Shown: positions 31,385 through 39,610 of the stretch, piece after piece
Numbering within the stretch: the stretch's first letter is position 1
Layout of the letters: each line of letters opens with the position of its first letter
Assembly: GCA_934463035.1 (NCBI GenBank)
Contig: CAKSIG010000001.1
Span: forward strand, 1-64,000
Length of the DNA stretch: 64,000 bases
Source of the DNA: an uncultured Eubacteriales bacterium
GTDB taxonomy: Bacteria; Bacillota; Clostridia; Oscillospirales; Acutalibacteraceae
Reading direction: 5' to 3'
Notes under the pieces: generated by a model
What the model was told of the DNA's origin: nothing
What the model saw: the letters and a program-made list of their open reading frames with translations, nothing else
The model's database searches: none
Translations under genes and position numbers: made by a program

Positions 31385-32920
31385 TTACTTCTGAATTTTT
31401 CGCAAGAGATACGCCGGTGTGCAACTCCAAGCGTGACAATAGCTGTTGACTATGCCGGAACCATAAGGGGACTCAAATGGGTTTTGCGGATTGTAAAGTT
31501 CCCAAAAAGTATCAGCGCCTGCATCAACCATACCGCCCCAATACTCCTTGATTTCTTGAACAGCCCGTTCCTGTTCGCCGCACTCAATCAGCGCTTGTAT
31601 ATAGTGATGATACAAATAGGGAGTCACCATACCGCAGACATTTTCCGCTTGTCCGGTTCGCCGCAGCAGTTCCGCAGCTTGGTGGTCTTCCAATACACCT
31701 GCAATACACATCCAAATCTGGCTTGCCCAAGAGATTTGCCGGTCTTCACCGCTCACAAAAAACTGCTTATCCTCGCTCCACAGCACTTGAAGCGCGGCGC
31801 TTTTCCCTTGCTCATAATCTGCTTCATACTGCTTGGCAAGTTGATTTTCGCCTAACTTACGGCAAAGCTCTGCGCCGCATTGAAGGCTGTAAAGCCATAC
31901 GCCATGCATAGCTGTCTGCTTATTTAAACCGTCCTTCCAATCAATAAAGCAGTTGTACCTGCCCTCCGGTTCTATGATTCCATTCGGCTGTAAATACTCC
32001 TTTGCGGCGTCTAATTGCCGAATAGCGGTGGGTGCCAATTCCCTCAGCGTTTCTATATCGCCTGATACATTATAGTAATCCAAAAGCGTAGATACAAAAA
32101 ACAGAGAATAGTCCAACAGAAAAATATTGTCTACAACCATTCTGGGCTCTGCATATAAGCAGGAGCCTACTACGCCGTCCTGACGGGTCATTCCGGCAAA
32201 TAAATACAGGCACCGCTTAACGAGGTCAAAATTTTGAAATGTAACCCCGTTCACCATAGCTTGCAGGCGAAGATCCCCGAGCCACAGCCTGCGATCCCGC
32301 TTCGGTCCGTCCTCAAATACATCCTGCATACAGTCCCTAAGCGTCCGAATACATATTTCATCAATTTGTTGCAGAAGCGCGTCATTCGCGGTCAGCGGAT
32401 TTATCTTCTTTTCAGGAGCGGCGGTTACCGAATCTAATACTACCTGCTTTATTTGCACTCGGTAGTTAGGCGAGGTATCCAACGCCTCTATCTTCAAATA
32501 CCTCAAAGCATATCGGCGCGGGAGCTGTAATACCGCAGGGAACTCGTCAATATGAAGCCATTCCTCCTGTATCCAGCCCTTTCCTAACCAACCGTTATAA
32601 TCAGCGCTGTCTTCTTCAAGCTCTCTGTGATATTCACACATTTTGAGTTTTAAAAATGCAGGAGCGTCGGCAGGTCCTCCCTGCACATCAAGATGCAGCG
32701 TCAGATAACCGACATAATGGTTACCAAAATCCAAGACTGCCGAATCGCCGCGTCCAAATCCGTAATTGCCGAATTCCTTTAAAGGCATTTCTTTTGCGCA
32801 ATATACCTTTTTAGGATACACCGGCTTATGATTTAAAACGGGCCGCAGAGCGCCGGCCTTATCCACAAAAGATTTCACCGTTCTCTTTTTTACATCGGGC
32901 TGCGACCAATTTGCAGACAT
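31385..32920 (-). CDS. GH78-type alpha-L-rhamnosidase-like glycosidase
   Basis: This 511-residue protein has a short beta-sandwich region (about 1-170) followed by a six-hairpin (alpha/alpha)6 domain. The motif EDGPKRDRRLWLGDL at 203-217 corresponds to the conserved GH78 segment carrying acidic catalytic residues, and GADTFWELY near 475 supplies another conserved Glu. It has no signal peptide and probably acts in the cytoplasm on imported oligosaccharides. The length is short for GH78 because the extra N-terminal domains are missing. It is the last gene of operon A. The exact sugar is inferred. Confidence 0.8.
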   Translation of the reverse strand: MSANWSQPDVKKRTVKSFVDKAGALRPVLNHKPVYPKKVYCAKEMPLKEFGNYGFGRGDSAVLDFGNHYVGYLTLHLDVQGGPADAPAFLKLKMCEYHRELEEDSADYNGWLGKGWIQEEWLHIDEFPAVLQLPRRYALRYLKIEALDTSPNYRVQIKQVVLDSVTAAPEKKINPLTANDALLQQIDEICIRTLRDCMQDVFEDGPKRDRRLWLGDLRLQAMVNGVTFQNFDLVKRCLYLFAGMTRQDGVVGSCLYAEPRMVVDNIFLLDYSLFFVSTLLDYYNVSGDIETLRELAPTAIRQLDAAKEYLQPNGIIEPEGRYNCFIDWKDGLNKQTAMHGVWLYSLQCGAELCRKLGENQLAKQYEADYEQGKSAALQVLWSEDKQFFVSGEDRQISWASQIWMCIAGVLEDHQAAELLRRTGQAENVCGMVTPYLYHHYIQALIECGEQERAVQEIKEYWGGMVDAGADTFWELYNPQNPFESPYGSGIVNSYCHAWSCTPAYLLRKIQK

Positions 32921-32996
32921 AGTTTTTCACTCCTTTATTCCCGTAGGTATTCATACGAAATTGCCTCATAAACTTTACGGGAATGTTATCCCCATC

Positions 32997-34328
32997 TTAA
33001 TTATCTAATATGACCGTAGTAATTGATTGATCATCAAGATCGATTTTTGCCGCATAGTTGTTTATTCTTACTGTGCATTGCTTTGCCTTGCCGTAGTTAA
33101 GAATAACAGCTGTAATCGTATTGTCGGGATTTTCAAACGCTGTCAGATAAATATTGCGGTCAAAACTGCTTACACCTATCCTAACAGCATTTCTATTGAT
33201 ATATTTGCTGAAATGTGCCATAGCGTTATAAAGGCGTGTGGTTCTCAATTCGTCAGTTTCGGGATTGTAGTGGAGCATTGCCTCGCAACCCACTCTTCTA
33301 TCGTGAAACGGACCGCCGTTTTCATCAAGCAGCATATTCCAGTCGGTTATTGCCGAGGTGTAATTGTTGAAATTTCCTATCATATCATGAGCATATTTCA
33401 AGGCGCTTTCCCAATCCTTTTGCGGATCTTTATCAAAAACCACGCAAAATTCTGTTTCTATGATCCATTTTTCAGGATTTAATTCGTGCGCCATTCGCAG
33501 CGCGTCGAAATGATCTCCTGAATACCAATGAAAAGCAAGACCTTCTATACGTTCGGCGGCGCCGTCTACCTTGTGAATATCATCTGCCCAATCAACAATA
33601 TGTTCTTTGTTATGATCCCAAATAAATATTTTTGTATCGAGCTTTGCAGCTTTAAGTGCGGGATAAAGATACTCTTTTACAAATTCCGCCGTTTCGATTG
33701 CCGTGTATTTACAGCTTTCCCAAGTCTGAGTCGCCATCGGCTCATTCTGTACGGTAAGCGCCCAAAAGTTTATCCCGTGTTCTTTGTATGATTTTATGTA
33801 TTTTACAAAATAATTTGCGTAGCTCTCATAAAACTCGGGTTTGAGCTTTCCGCCTTTCAGCATACTGCCGTTAGTTTTCATAAAAGCGGGCGGCGACCAA
33901 GGAGAGCAAAAAAGCACTAATTCACCGTTGCACTTCTCTTTTGCACGCTTTATTAACGGAATAATGTTCTCCTCGTCGTGTTTTATTGAAAATGTCGTAA
34001 GGTCTTTATCGCCCTGTTCAACATAGCAGTATTGCCCGCCCGAAAAATCGCAGGAATTTATATGGGTACGGCAGAAATTTAATCCTAATCCTTGTTCTTT
34101 ATCAAAGTACAGTCTTATGAACTCGTCTTTGTTTTTATCGCTCATTGCGGCAAAATTAAGGGCAGAAGAATCTGTAAATGCGCTGCCAAAGCCCAATACT
34201 TTTTGGTATTTAAGCTGCGGATAGATATTAAGAACCCTATCCTCAGCTTCGCTGTCAAGACAAAAATCTATCTGTGATTTTTCCATATTTTTAGAAAGGC
34301 TCGATTGATAAACAGTATTTTTATACAT
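32997..34328 (-). CDS. GH30 family glycosidase
   Basis: This 443-residue enzyme has the clan GH-A retaining pair: acid/base E196 in TVQNEP and nucleophile E293 in IIETEFC. The N-terminal strand YQKVLGFGSAFTDSSA is the GH30 hallmark. A small beta-domain at the C-terminus completes the fold. Family activities include beta-glucosylceramidase, beta-1,6-glucanase and beta-xylosidase, so the linkage cleaved is open. There is no signal peptide, implying cytoplasmic action. GGAGGATTTT precedes the ATG. It lies in operon A after the GH94-type gene. Confidence 0.88.
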   Translation of the reverse strand: MYKNTVYQSSLSKNMEKSQIDFCLDSEAEDRVLNIYPQLKYQKVLGFGSAFTDSSALNFAAMSDKNKDEFIRLYFDKEQGLGLNFCRTHINSCDFSGGQYCYVEQGDKDLTTFSIKHDEENIIPLIKRAKEKCNGELVLFCSPWSPPAFMKTNGSMLKGGKLKPEFYESYANYFVKYIKSYKEHGINFWALTVQNEPMATQTWESCKYTAIETAEFVKEYLYPALKAAKLDTKIFIWDHNKEHIVDWADDIHKVDGAAERIEGLAFHWYSGDHFDALRMAHELNPEKWIIETEFCVVFDKDPQKDWESALKYAHDMIGNFNNYTSAITDWNMLLDENGGPFHDRRVGCEAMLHYNPETDELRTTRLYNAMAHFSKYINRNAVRIGVSSFDRNIYLTAFENPDNTITAVILNYGKAKQCTVRINNYAAKIDLDDQSITTVILDN

Positions 34329-34370
34329 AAAATCCTCCGAATATGTTTTTTTATTTTTTCGTAAAAAGGC

Positions 34371-36551
34371 TTAATCAGAAACTTTGATTTTATTCTTATA
34401 TATATCTACGTTTGCTCCCGATTTCTTTACTTCGTACGTATTGCCGTTATGGCAAAATGATATTTCGGCGTCTTTCCATTGTTTAGGGAACGACGGCTTA
34501 ATATTTACTCCGGCGGTGCCTATTTGTATACCGAAAATATGCCTTACAATCAACCACAGGCACCACGCAACCGTACCTGTACGGTAATGTTGGCTCGTTC
34601 TGCCGTAGTTATCGCCTTTTTGACCGAAATAAAAATTACTGTAAAAAAGCGGCATACCGTAGCAGTTGTCCTGAAACTTATCCATTTCGGTAGGCAATGT
34701 GAGCTTAATGGTATCAACAGCGCCGTCAGGATTTCCGTTTAAAATATCGGCGTAAGCCTTAAACATAACTGCGTGATTATAAACAGAACCGTTTTCGGTT
34801 GTTCCTTTTGTTTTCAGGCTCACTCTGCCCCACACCGGGTTATATTTTGAAAAAGCGGGATCTATTAATACATAGCCGTAATCATTTTTTAAACTTTCAA
34901 TGGTTTTCAGCGTTTTTTCAAGTCGGTCGCCCTTTGCAACACCGGAAATAATCGCCCAGGTTTGAGCATTAAGGAACTTTTGTCCTTCTTCGTCATTATG
35001 GCTTCCGTAGGGAATACCGTCGTCATTTATGCCTGCTAAATACCATTCGCCGTCCCAGCAATATTTATTGATGTTTTGCTTCAATTTTTCGTTTTTTTCA
35101 CAAAGGGATTCGCAATGGCGCACCTGATTAAGTCTGTCAACCGCATACGCAAGCGCCATACTGTTCCAAGTAGATTCGCCCTTGCCCAAATGACCCGGAC
35201 CGTTCACAGGGTCGTTCCAGTCGCCGTCCAGCATAAGGCAAAGCCCGTGTTCACCTATTTGCGTAAACATATAATCAGCCGCTTTATATAAATGCATAAG
35301 CACAGTTTCCTTAATAGGGCTGTCTGAATATTCAATTCTGTAATCGTATAAGGAAGCATCGCCGCTGTTTTCAATAATCTCGACAGCGCATATTATAAGC
35401 CATACGTATGAGTCGCTGTGCTTCAACAAAGCAAGCATAGTGTCGGGCGCGCCGTTTGTATGATAGTATTGTTTTAAATATCCGTCGTGTCTTTGTAATT
35501 TTAAAATATTTAATAAATAGGAGAACGCGGCTTTATAGTCTATTAACGAGTATCCCAGCAGATCCTGCAACTGATTTCTCACGGGACAGTATGTTCCGCC
35601 TCTGTTTAAACGAACAAAATGAATTAACTGCTTTTTAAGCCAGAAACTCACCAAATTATTCAAATTTTCATCGGGCGTTTTTATGCGGTAACTTGAAACC
35701 GCATTTTCCCAATGCTCGCAGGTTTCCCGATATATTTTATCAACATTATTTAAGTATTCTTTTTGCGATAAAATATCTTCATAATTCTTAACCGAACCGA
35801 TTACGAAATTAATCGTTTTTTTCTCATTCGGCTTTAACAGGAATTTATGATGCATAATTGAAAAGCAGGGTTCTGCCTCGCAATTTTTATTTGCGCACTT
35901 TCCCTCTTTTACAGCGAACGGCATAACCGAATAATCATCGCAACCATAAAAGCGTTGGGCATTGCCATCAAACGAATATACCTTTTCATCTGAAATTACA
36001 TATTTAAAACATACCTGTTCTTTATACTTATCAAAATCCTCATATCGCACATAATACGGGAAGCCGCTGCAATAAATGAAGTTTTCGGCTTCGTCATATT
36101 TAGTATAATAGGACATAAGATTGGTTATCTCAAAATGGAAAAGAGAGAAAAAATCTATCTCTTTTTCTTCTGAACTGTCATTTTGAAAGCTGCCCGTCCA
36201 TATTACCTTTTTCCCGCTTTTGGGAACAAAAACGCGTAATTCTGTATATATGCCGTCAAAGACTTCATTCACTTTTGAGTGACTGATGCTGTGCGTGCAA
36301 ACGAAATTTTCTCCGTCTCCCCGACACATAGAATACGGAGTTCCGTTTACCCTTAAATAGAACCTTGTATCCTGACACATAAACGGCGTATGTTCAAAAT
36401 TTTCGGAAACCGTGCTGCTGTTTCCTTCTAACCTTTGGCTTACGTTTATGCTGAATTCATCGTTAAATAACCTGTTTGCCCAAGTTGTAGGGGTATACGG
36501 AGTATAAATTTCAAGTGCCTTCCCGCTATCGACAAATTTACAGAATTTCAT
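34371..36551 (-). CDS. GH94-type glycoside phosphorylase
   Basis: This 726-residue protein has an N-terminal beta-sandwich (about 1-270) and an (alpha/alpha)6 barrel. It carries NQLQDLLGYSL (325-335), DGDWND (442-447, holding the catalytic Asp of GH94 phosphorylases), TENGSVYNHAVMF and HYRTGTVAWCLW. It would cleave a beta-glycosidic bond with phosphate to give a sugar-1-phosphate, saving ATP. The acceptor and donor sugars are not predictable. Its start overlaps the stop of the FAD oxidoreductase gene by 4 bp, so the two are translationally coupled. Confidence 0.8.
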   Translation of the reverse strand: MKFCKFVDSGKALEIYTPYTPTTWANRLFNDEFSINVSQRLEGNSSTVSENFEHTPFMCQDTRFYLRVNGTPYSMCRGDGENFVCTHSISHSKVNEVFDGIYTELRVFVPKSGKKVIWTGSFQNDSSEEKEIDFFSLFHFEITNLMSYYTKYDEAENFIYCSGFPYYVRYEDFDKYKEQVCFKYVISDEKVYSFDGNAQRFYGCDDYSVMPFAVKEGKCANKNCEAEPCFSIMHHKFLLKPNEKKTINFVIGSVKNYEDILSQKEYLNNVDKIYRETCEHWENAVSSYRIKTPDENLNNLVSFWLKKQLIHFVRLNRGGTYCPVRNQLQDLLGYSLIDYKAAFSYLLNILKLQRHDGYLKQYYHTNGAPDTMLALLKHSDSYVWLIICAVEIIENSGDASLYDYRIEYSDSPIKETVLMHLYKAADYMFTQIGEHGLCLMLDGDWNDPVNGPGHLGKGESTWNSMALAYAVDRLNQVRHCESLCEKNEKLKQNINKYCWDGEWYLAGINDDGIPYGSHNDEEGQKFLNAQTWAIISGVAKGDRLEKTLKTIESLKNDYGYVLIDPAFSKYNPVWGRVSLKTKGTTENGSVYNHAVMFKAYADILNGNPDGAVDTIKLTLPTEMDKFQDNCYGMPLFYSNFYFGQKGDNYGRTSQHYRTGTVAWCLWLIVRHIFGIQIGTAGVNIKPSFPKQWKDAEISFCHNGNTYEVKKSGANVDIYKNKIKVSD

Positions 36552-37747
36552 ATTTTTTCCTCGCTTATTTTTATATGCTCCATATAATGATTTCTGATAT
36601 CATCCATACTGACATTTTTCATAGCGCACAGAGCCGCTGCCTTTCCTGCCGCCTCGCCCGTTTGTGCGCATACGGGGATCACGCGGCTGACTTCCCAACC
36701 ATCGCCTTGCGGGGCTGAAATAATTCTGCCGGCGGCTGCTAAATTCGGGAAATCTTCATTATACAGCGACCCAAAAGGCACCTGATAATGCTTGCCTATG
36801 CCGAACGGTCTAAAATCACCGCACCGACCGATAGCGTCCTCATATGTTTCTCCGTCCACGGCATTAAAATCAACCTTACCGACTATACGGCGGATTGTCC
36901 GCATCTGCGGCATATTAGGAATTGACATAATATCAAAATTATCTTTACCGAGCTTTTCCATTCTGTTTAAAAGGCTCTTTTTGCCGATAATCATATATTC
37001 ATTTAATTCCTCGGCTGTGCCCTTTTCAAATACTTTCATACCTGACGGGTGACCTTCGCCGGCCCAATTTGCGCCGTATCCGACCCATTTACGAAAAGCG
37101 TTGCCGTCTCTGTTTTCTGCGAGTGAAGCCGCGTCATCCATCTCATAAAGTTGAACAAGGTATGTCATAAAGTTGCGCCCCAATACGGTAGGAACGCCGG
37201 CTCTGTGCATAACGCAGGCATTGCCCGTAGCGTCCACAACGGCACCGCCTTTATAATACTCCCTGCCGTTCAAATTTTCAACCATAACACCCTCGCATTT
37301 TTTCCCGTCCATTATAGGATAAGTAGCAAGCGTATCAAATTTTAATTCTACACCGTTGCTCAATACATAATCGTCTAAGGACGCCGAAAATGCCCAAGGC
37401 GAAAAACGGGTTGTGTATCTCTCGTTTTTCGGCTTGTTATGGCCGCTGCCTCCCCAAACGGTATGAAGATTATCAAAACCATACTTAGCAGAAAGTTTAA
37501 TCATTTCTTCGGCGATGCCGTATATCATCTGATTGCCTTCCCCGTCGCACAGCGGCTCATACAGGGAAATAAGACCCATAGTAGCCAGCCCGCCGAGATT
37601 AACGCTTTTTTCTATGAGAAGTGTCTTTGCGCCGGCTCTTGATGACGCCACGGCAGCGGCAATTCCCGCAACACCGCCGCCGACTACAATAACATCGTAT
37701 GAATCATTATATTTAGGAGATAATTTTTCTGAATTCACATTTATCAC
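36548..37747 (-). CDS. FAD-dependent oxidoreductase
   Basis: This 399-residue flavoprotein has an N-terminal dinucleotide-binding motif GGGVAG (23-28), an acidic end of the second strand in LLIEKS, and the segment NLGGLATMGLISLYEP typical of the FAD_oxidored (PF12831) group found in many carbohydrate loci. The C-terminal FAD contact AAAGRIISA is present. It lacks a signal peptide. A soluble sugar or sugar-acid oxidoreductase is plausible from context, but the substrate is unknown. It is positioned between ManA and the GH94-type gene in operon A. Confidence 0.8.
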   Translation of the reverse strand: MINVNSEKLSPKYNDSYDVIVVGGGVAGIAAAVASSRAGAKTLLIEKSVNLGGLATMGLISLYEPLCDGEGNQMIYGIAEEMIKLSAKYGFDNLHTVWGGSGHNKPKNERYTTRFSPWAFSASLDDYVLSNGVELKFDTLATYPIMDGKKCEGVMVENLNGREYYKGGAVVDATGNACVMHRAGVPTVLGRNFMTYLVQLYEMDDAASLAENRDGNAFRKWVGYGANWAGEGHPSGMKVFEKGTAEELNEYMIIGKKSLLNRMEKLGKDNFDIMSIPNMPQMRTIRRIVGKVDFNAVDGETYEDAIGRCGDFRPFGIGKHYQVPFGSLYNEDFPNLAAAGRIISAPQGDGWEVSRVIPVCAQTGEAAGKAAALCAMKNVSMDDIRNHYMEHIKISEEKI

Positions 37748-37770
37748 ATCCTGAAATAAAATTACATTAA

Positions 37771-38817
37771 TTATTGCGGCGACGGACCGAAAAATCTTGC
37801 AACTCTGATTTTTTCATCGGATTTTAAAGTGTAACCCGTTTTAGCAGGCAAAAAGAACTGATCGCCTTTTTTTATGCTTTGAATTTTTCCGTTGCTTTCG
37901 AGAATTCCCTTGCCCTCCAAAACATAAATACCGCTGAAAACCGCCTCCGGTTCAACCGTAACGCAATCGCAGACATTTAATTCTTCAAGCTGAAAACATT
38001 GGGTATCATTGTACCCTACTAAAACATTTCCCTGCTTCGGAATACAAAATTCTTTTCTGATTTCTTCCTCAGTCGTTCCGTCGTAAGAAAAGCACTCAAA
38101 CATATTTTCAAATCCAATGCCCTGATGGCACATAGAGTCGGCAATTCGGAGTCCTGACGGCGTGCTTCGTTCCGTTCTGATTGTATAATCGGTAGGTTCT
38201 TGTATTTCCATAAGGAAACAACCCGCCCCGATAGCATGGGGAACTCCGCCCTTGATCAACCAAGTTTCTCCGCCGGTAACCTCTATTTTATGCAGGCAAT
38301 CCAGCATTTTCGGTATATTCTGTTCATAGAATAATTCTTTCCAATACTCTTTCGTGATACCTTTCTTAAAGCCGAAATAAATGCAAGGTTTTTCGCCGTT
38401 TATTTCTCTGCCGCCTAAAATATGCCAGCATTCCGTTTTCCCATAATCAGAGTGAAACCATTTTTTTGCCATTGCTTTATCGGGATGTACCTGAATGGAA
38501 AGCCTTTCAGCCGAATCTATCAACTTAATCAATACGCCTGTGTTTGCACCGTATTTCTTAAAATGGAGCTTGCCCAACATTTCTGATGGGCTCTGCTCAA
38601 TTAAGTCTTTTAAATATTTTCCGCTGTCCTCAACAATGCTCATTCCCTCATTTTTAATATGCTCACGCCCTGCGTTTCTCGCCGCAGTAGTAGACATAAT
38701 CCATTCCTCGGGGAAATGTGTGTCGCCGTCACCTTTAACGCCGTGCAGTTGATCCAACAGACTTCCGCCTAAATATGTTCGCCACGCTCTTGCCGCAGAC
38801 AGTTTTATAGGTTGCAT
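37771..38817 (-). CDS. manA: Class I mannose-6-phosphate isomerase-like protein
   Basis: This 348-residue cupin-fold isomerase is of the ManA type, which interconverts mannose-6-phosphate and fructose-6-phosphate using a zinc ion. Zinc-binding residues lie in the SIQVHPDKAM segment and in GGVPHAIGAG followed by MEIQEPTDYT. I choose the start MQPIKLSAARAW at 38817, 1 bp after the preceding stop; an in-frame upstream ATG would overlap the cupin gene. Its presence suggests that mannose or a similar sugar is a product of this locus. An alternative aldose substrate is possible. Confidence 0.82.
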   Translation of the reverse strand: MQPIKLSAARAWRTYLGGSLLDQLHGVKGDGDTHFPEEWIMSTTAARNAGREHIKNEGMSIVEDSGKYLKDLIEQSPSEMLGKLHFKKYGANTGVLIKLIDSAERLSIQVHPDKAMAKKWFHSDYGKTECWHILGGREINGEKPCIYFGFKKGITKEYWKELFYEQNIPKMLDCLHKIEVTGGETWLIKGGVPHAIGAGCFLMEIQEPTDYTIRTERSTPSGLRIADSMCHQGIGFENMFECFSYDGTTEEEIRKEFCIPKQGNVLVGYNDTQCFQLEELNVCDCVTVEPEAVFSGIYVLEGKGILESNGKIQSIKKGDQFFLPAKTGYTLKSDEKIRVARFFGPSPQ

Positions 38818-38818
38818 A

Positions 38819-39595
38819 CTATTTGCTTTCCTCATCAAAGGAACGCATCGTTCCCGTCACCTTATGACTGCTGTCAAGCCTGTTCAAGCCTTTTTCGTTA
38901 TCAGGTAAAAAGTCAATCCACATATAATGGCAGTGTTTTCCCTCGGGAATGTCAACACCGTGATCCGCCCCAAGCGGTATATGCATCAAAATGTCGCCCT
39001 TCATAGGTATCGGTTCGCCGTTTATCAAAACATTCATATCGTTTTCCGGGAAACTGAAAAAGAACTGGTCCAACATAGGATGTGCATGCGATCTTACTGA
39101 ATCAACACCGTATGTTTCTACACTTCCCATAGTGAAGCGCGGAATAATTCTGTGCGGAATAACCATTCTGCTTATAGTCTTTTCGCTCTTATTGGGGTCG
39201 GTATACTGAATAGAAGTCTTGTATAATTGGATATAAGGAAATTCTGTGTTATATTCCTTTAAAAGAGCTTCGTCTTCATTTGCATAGTCCCACTGAATTT
39301 CCAATAAATGTACCTTTTCCTTTGCGGCTATGGTCAGCTCTTTGTCAAGTGCGGGCACAAACGTCACTCTTTCGTCAAAAGAATAGCTCTTTCCGTCCGT
39401 TGTAAAATCCGCCTTGCCGGCAACCAATATCAAGATATGATAACAGCCTGCATTTGCGGGTAATACCATTGACGAACCCTCGGTGAGAATGTGATGAATT
39501 GCTCTTGTACCAGGAATTTCGCCTTTGCATAACTCAATAGAATTGTTTTCGCTGATTTCAGTATTGATTTTTTCCATAACAACCGATGTTTTCAT
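38819..39595 (-). CDS. Double-cupin domain protein
   Basis: This 258-residue protein is predicted to hold two cupin barrels. The first is at about 30-120, without an obvious metal triad. The second has the metal-binding-like SHAHPMLDQFFFS and PLGADHGVDIP near residues 165-215. It has no DNA-binding helices, so it is more likely a small-molecule isomerase, epimerase or binding protein than a regulator. It sits 15 bp after the glycyl radical enzyme gene and 1 bp before manA, so it is clearly part of operon A. The function is not assigned. Confidence 0.7.
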   Translation of the reverse strand: MKTSVVMEKINTEISENNSIELCKGEIPGTRAIHHILTEGSSMVLPANAGCYHILILVAGKADFTTDGKSYSFDERVTFVPALDKELTIAAKEKVHLLEIQWDYANEDEALLKEYNTEFPYIQLYKTSIQYTDPNKSEKTISRMVIPHRIIPRFTMGSVETYGVDSVRSHAHPMLDQFFFSFPENDMNVLINGEPIPMKGDILMHIPLGADHGVDIPEGKHCHYMWIDFLPDNEKGLNRLDSSHKVTGTMRSFDEESK

Positions 39596-39610
39596 ATATA
39601 TTTCTCCTTT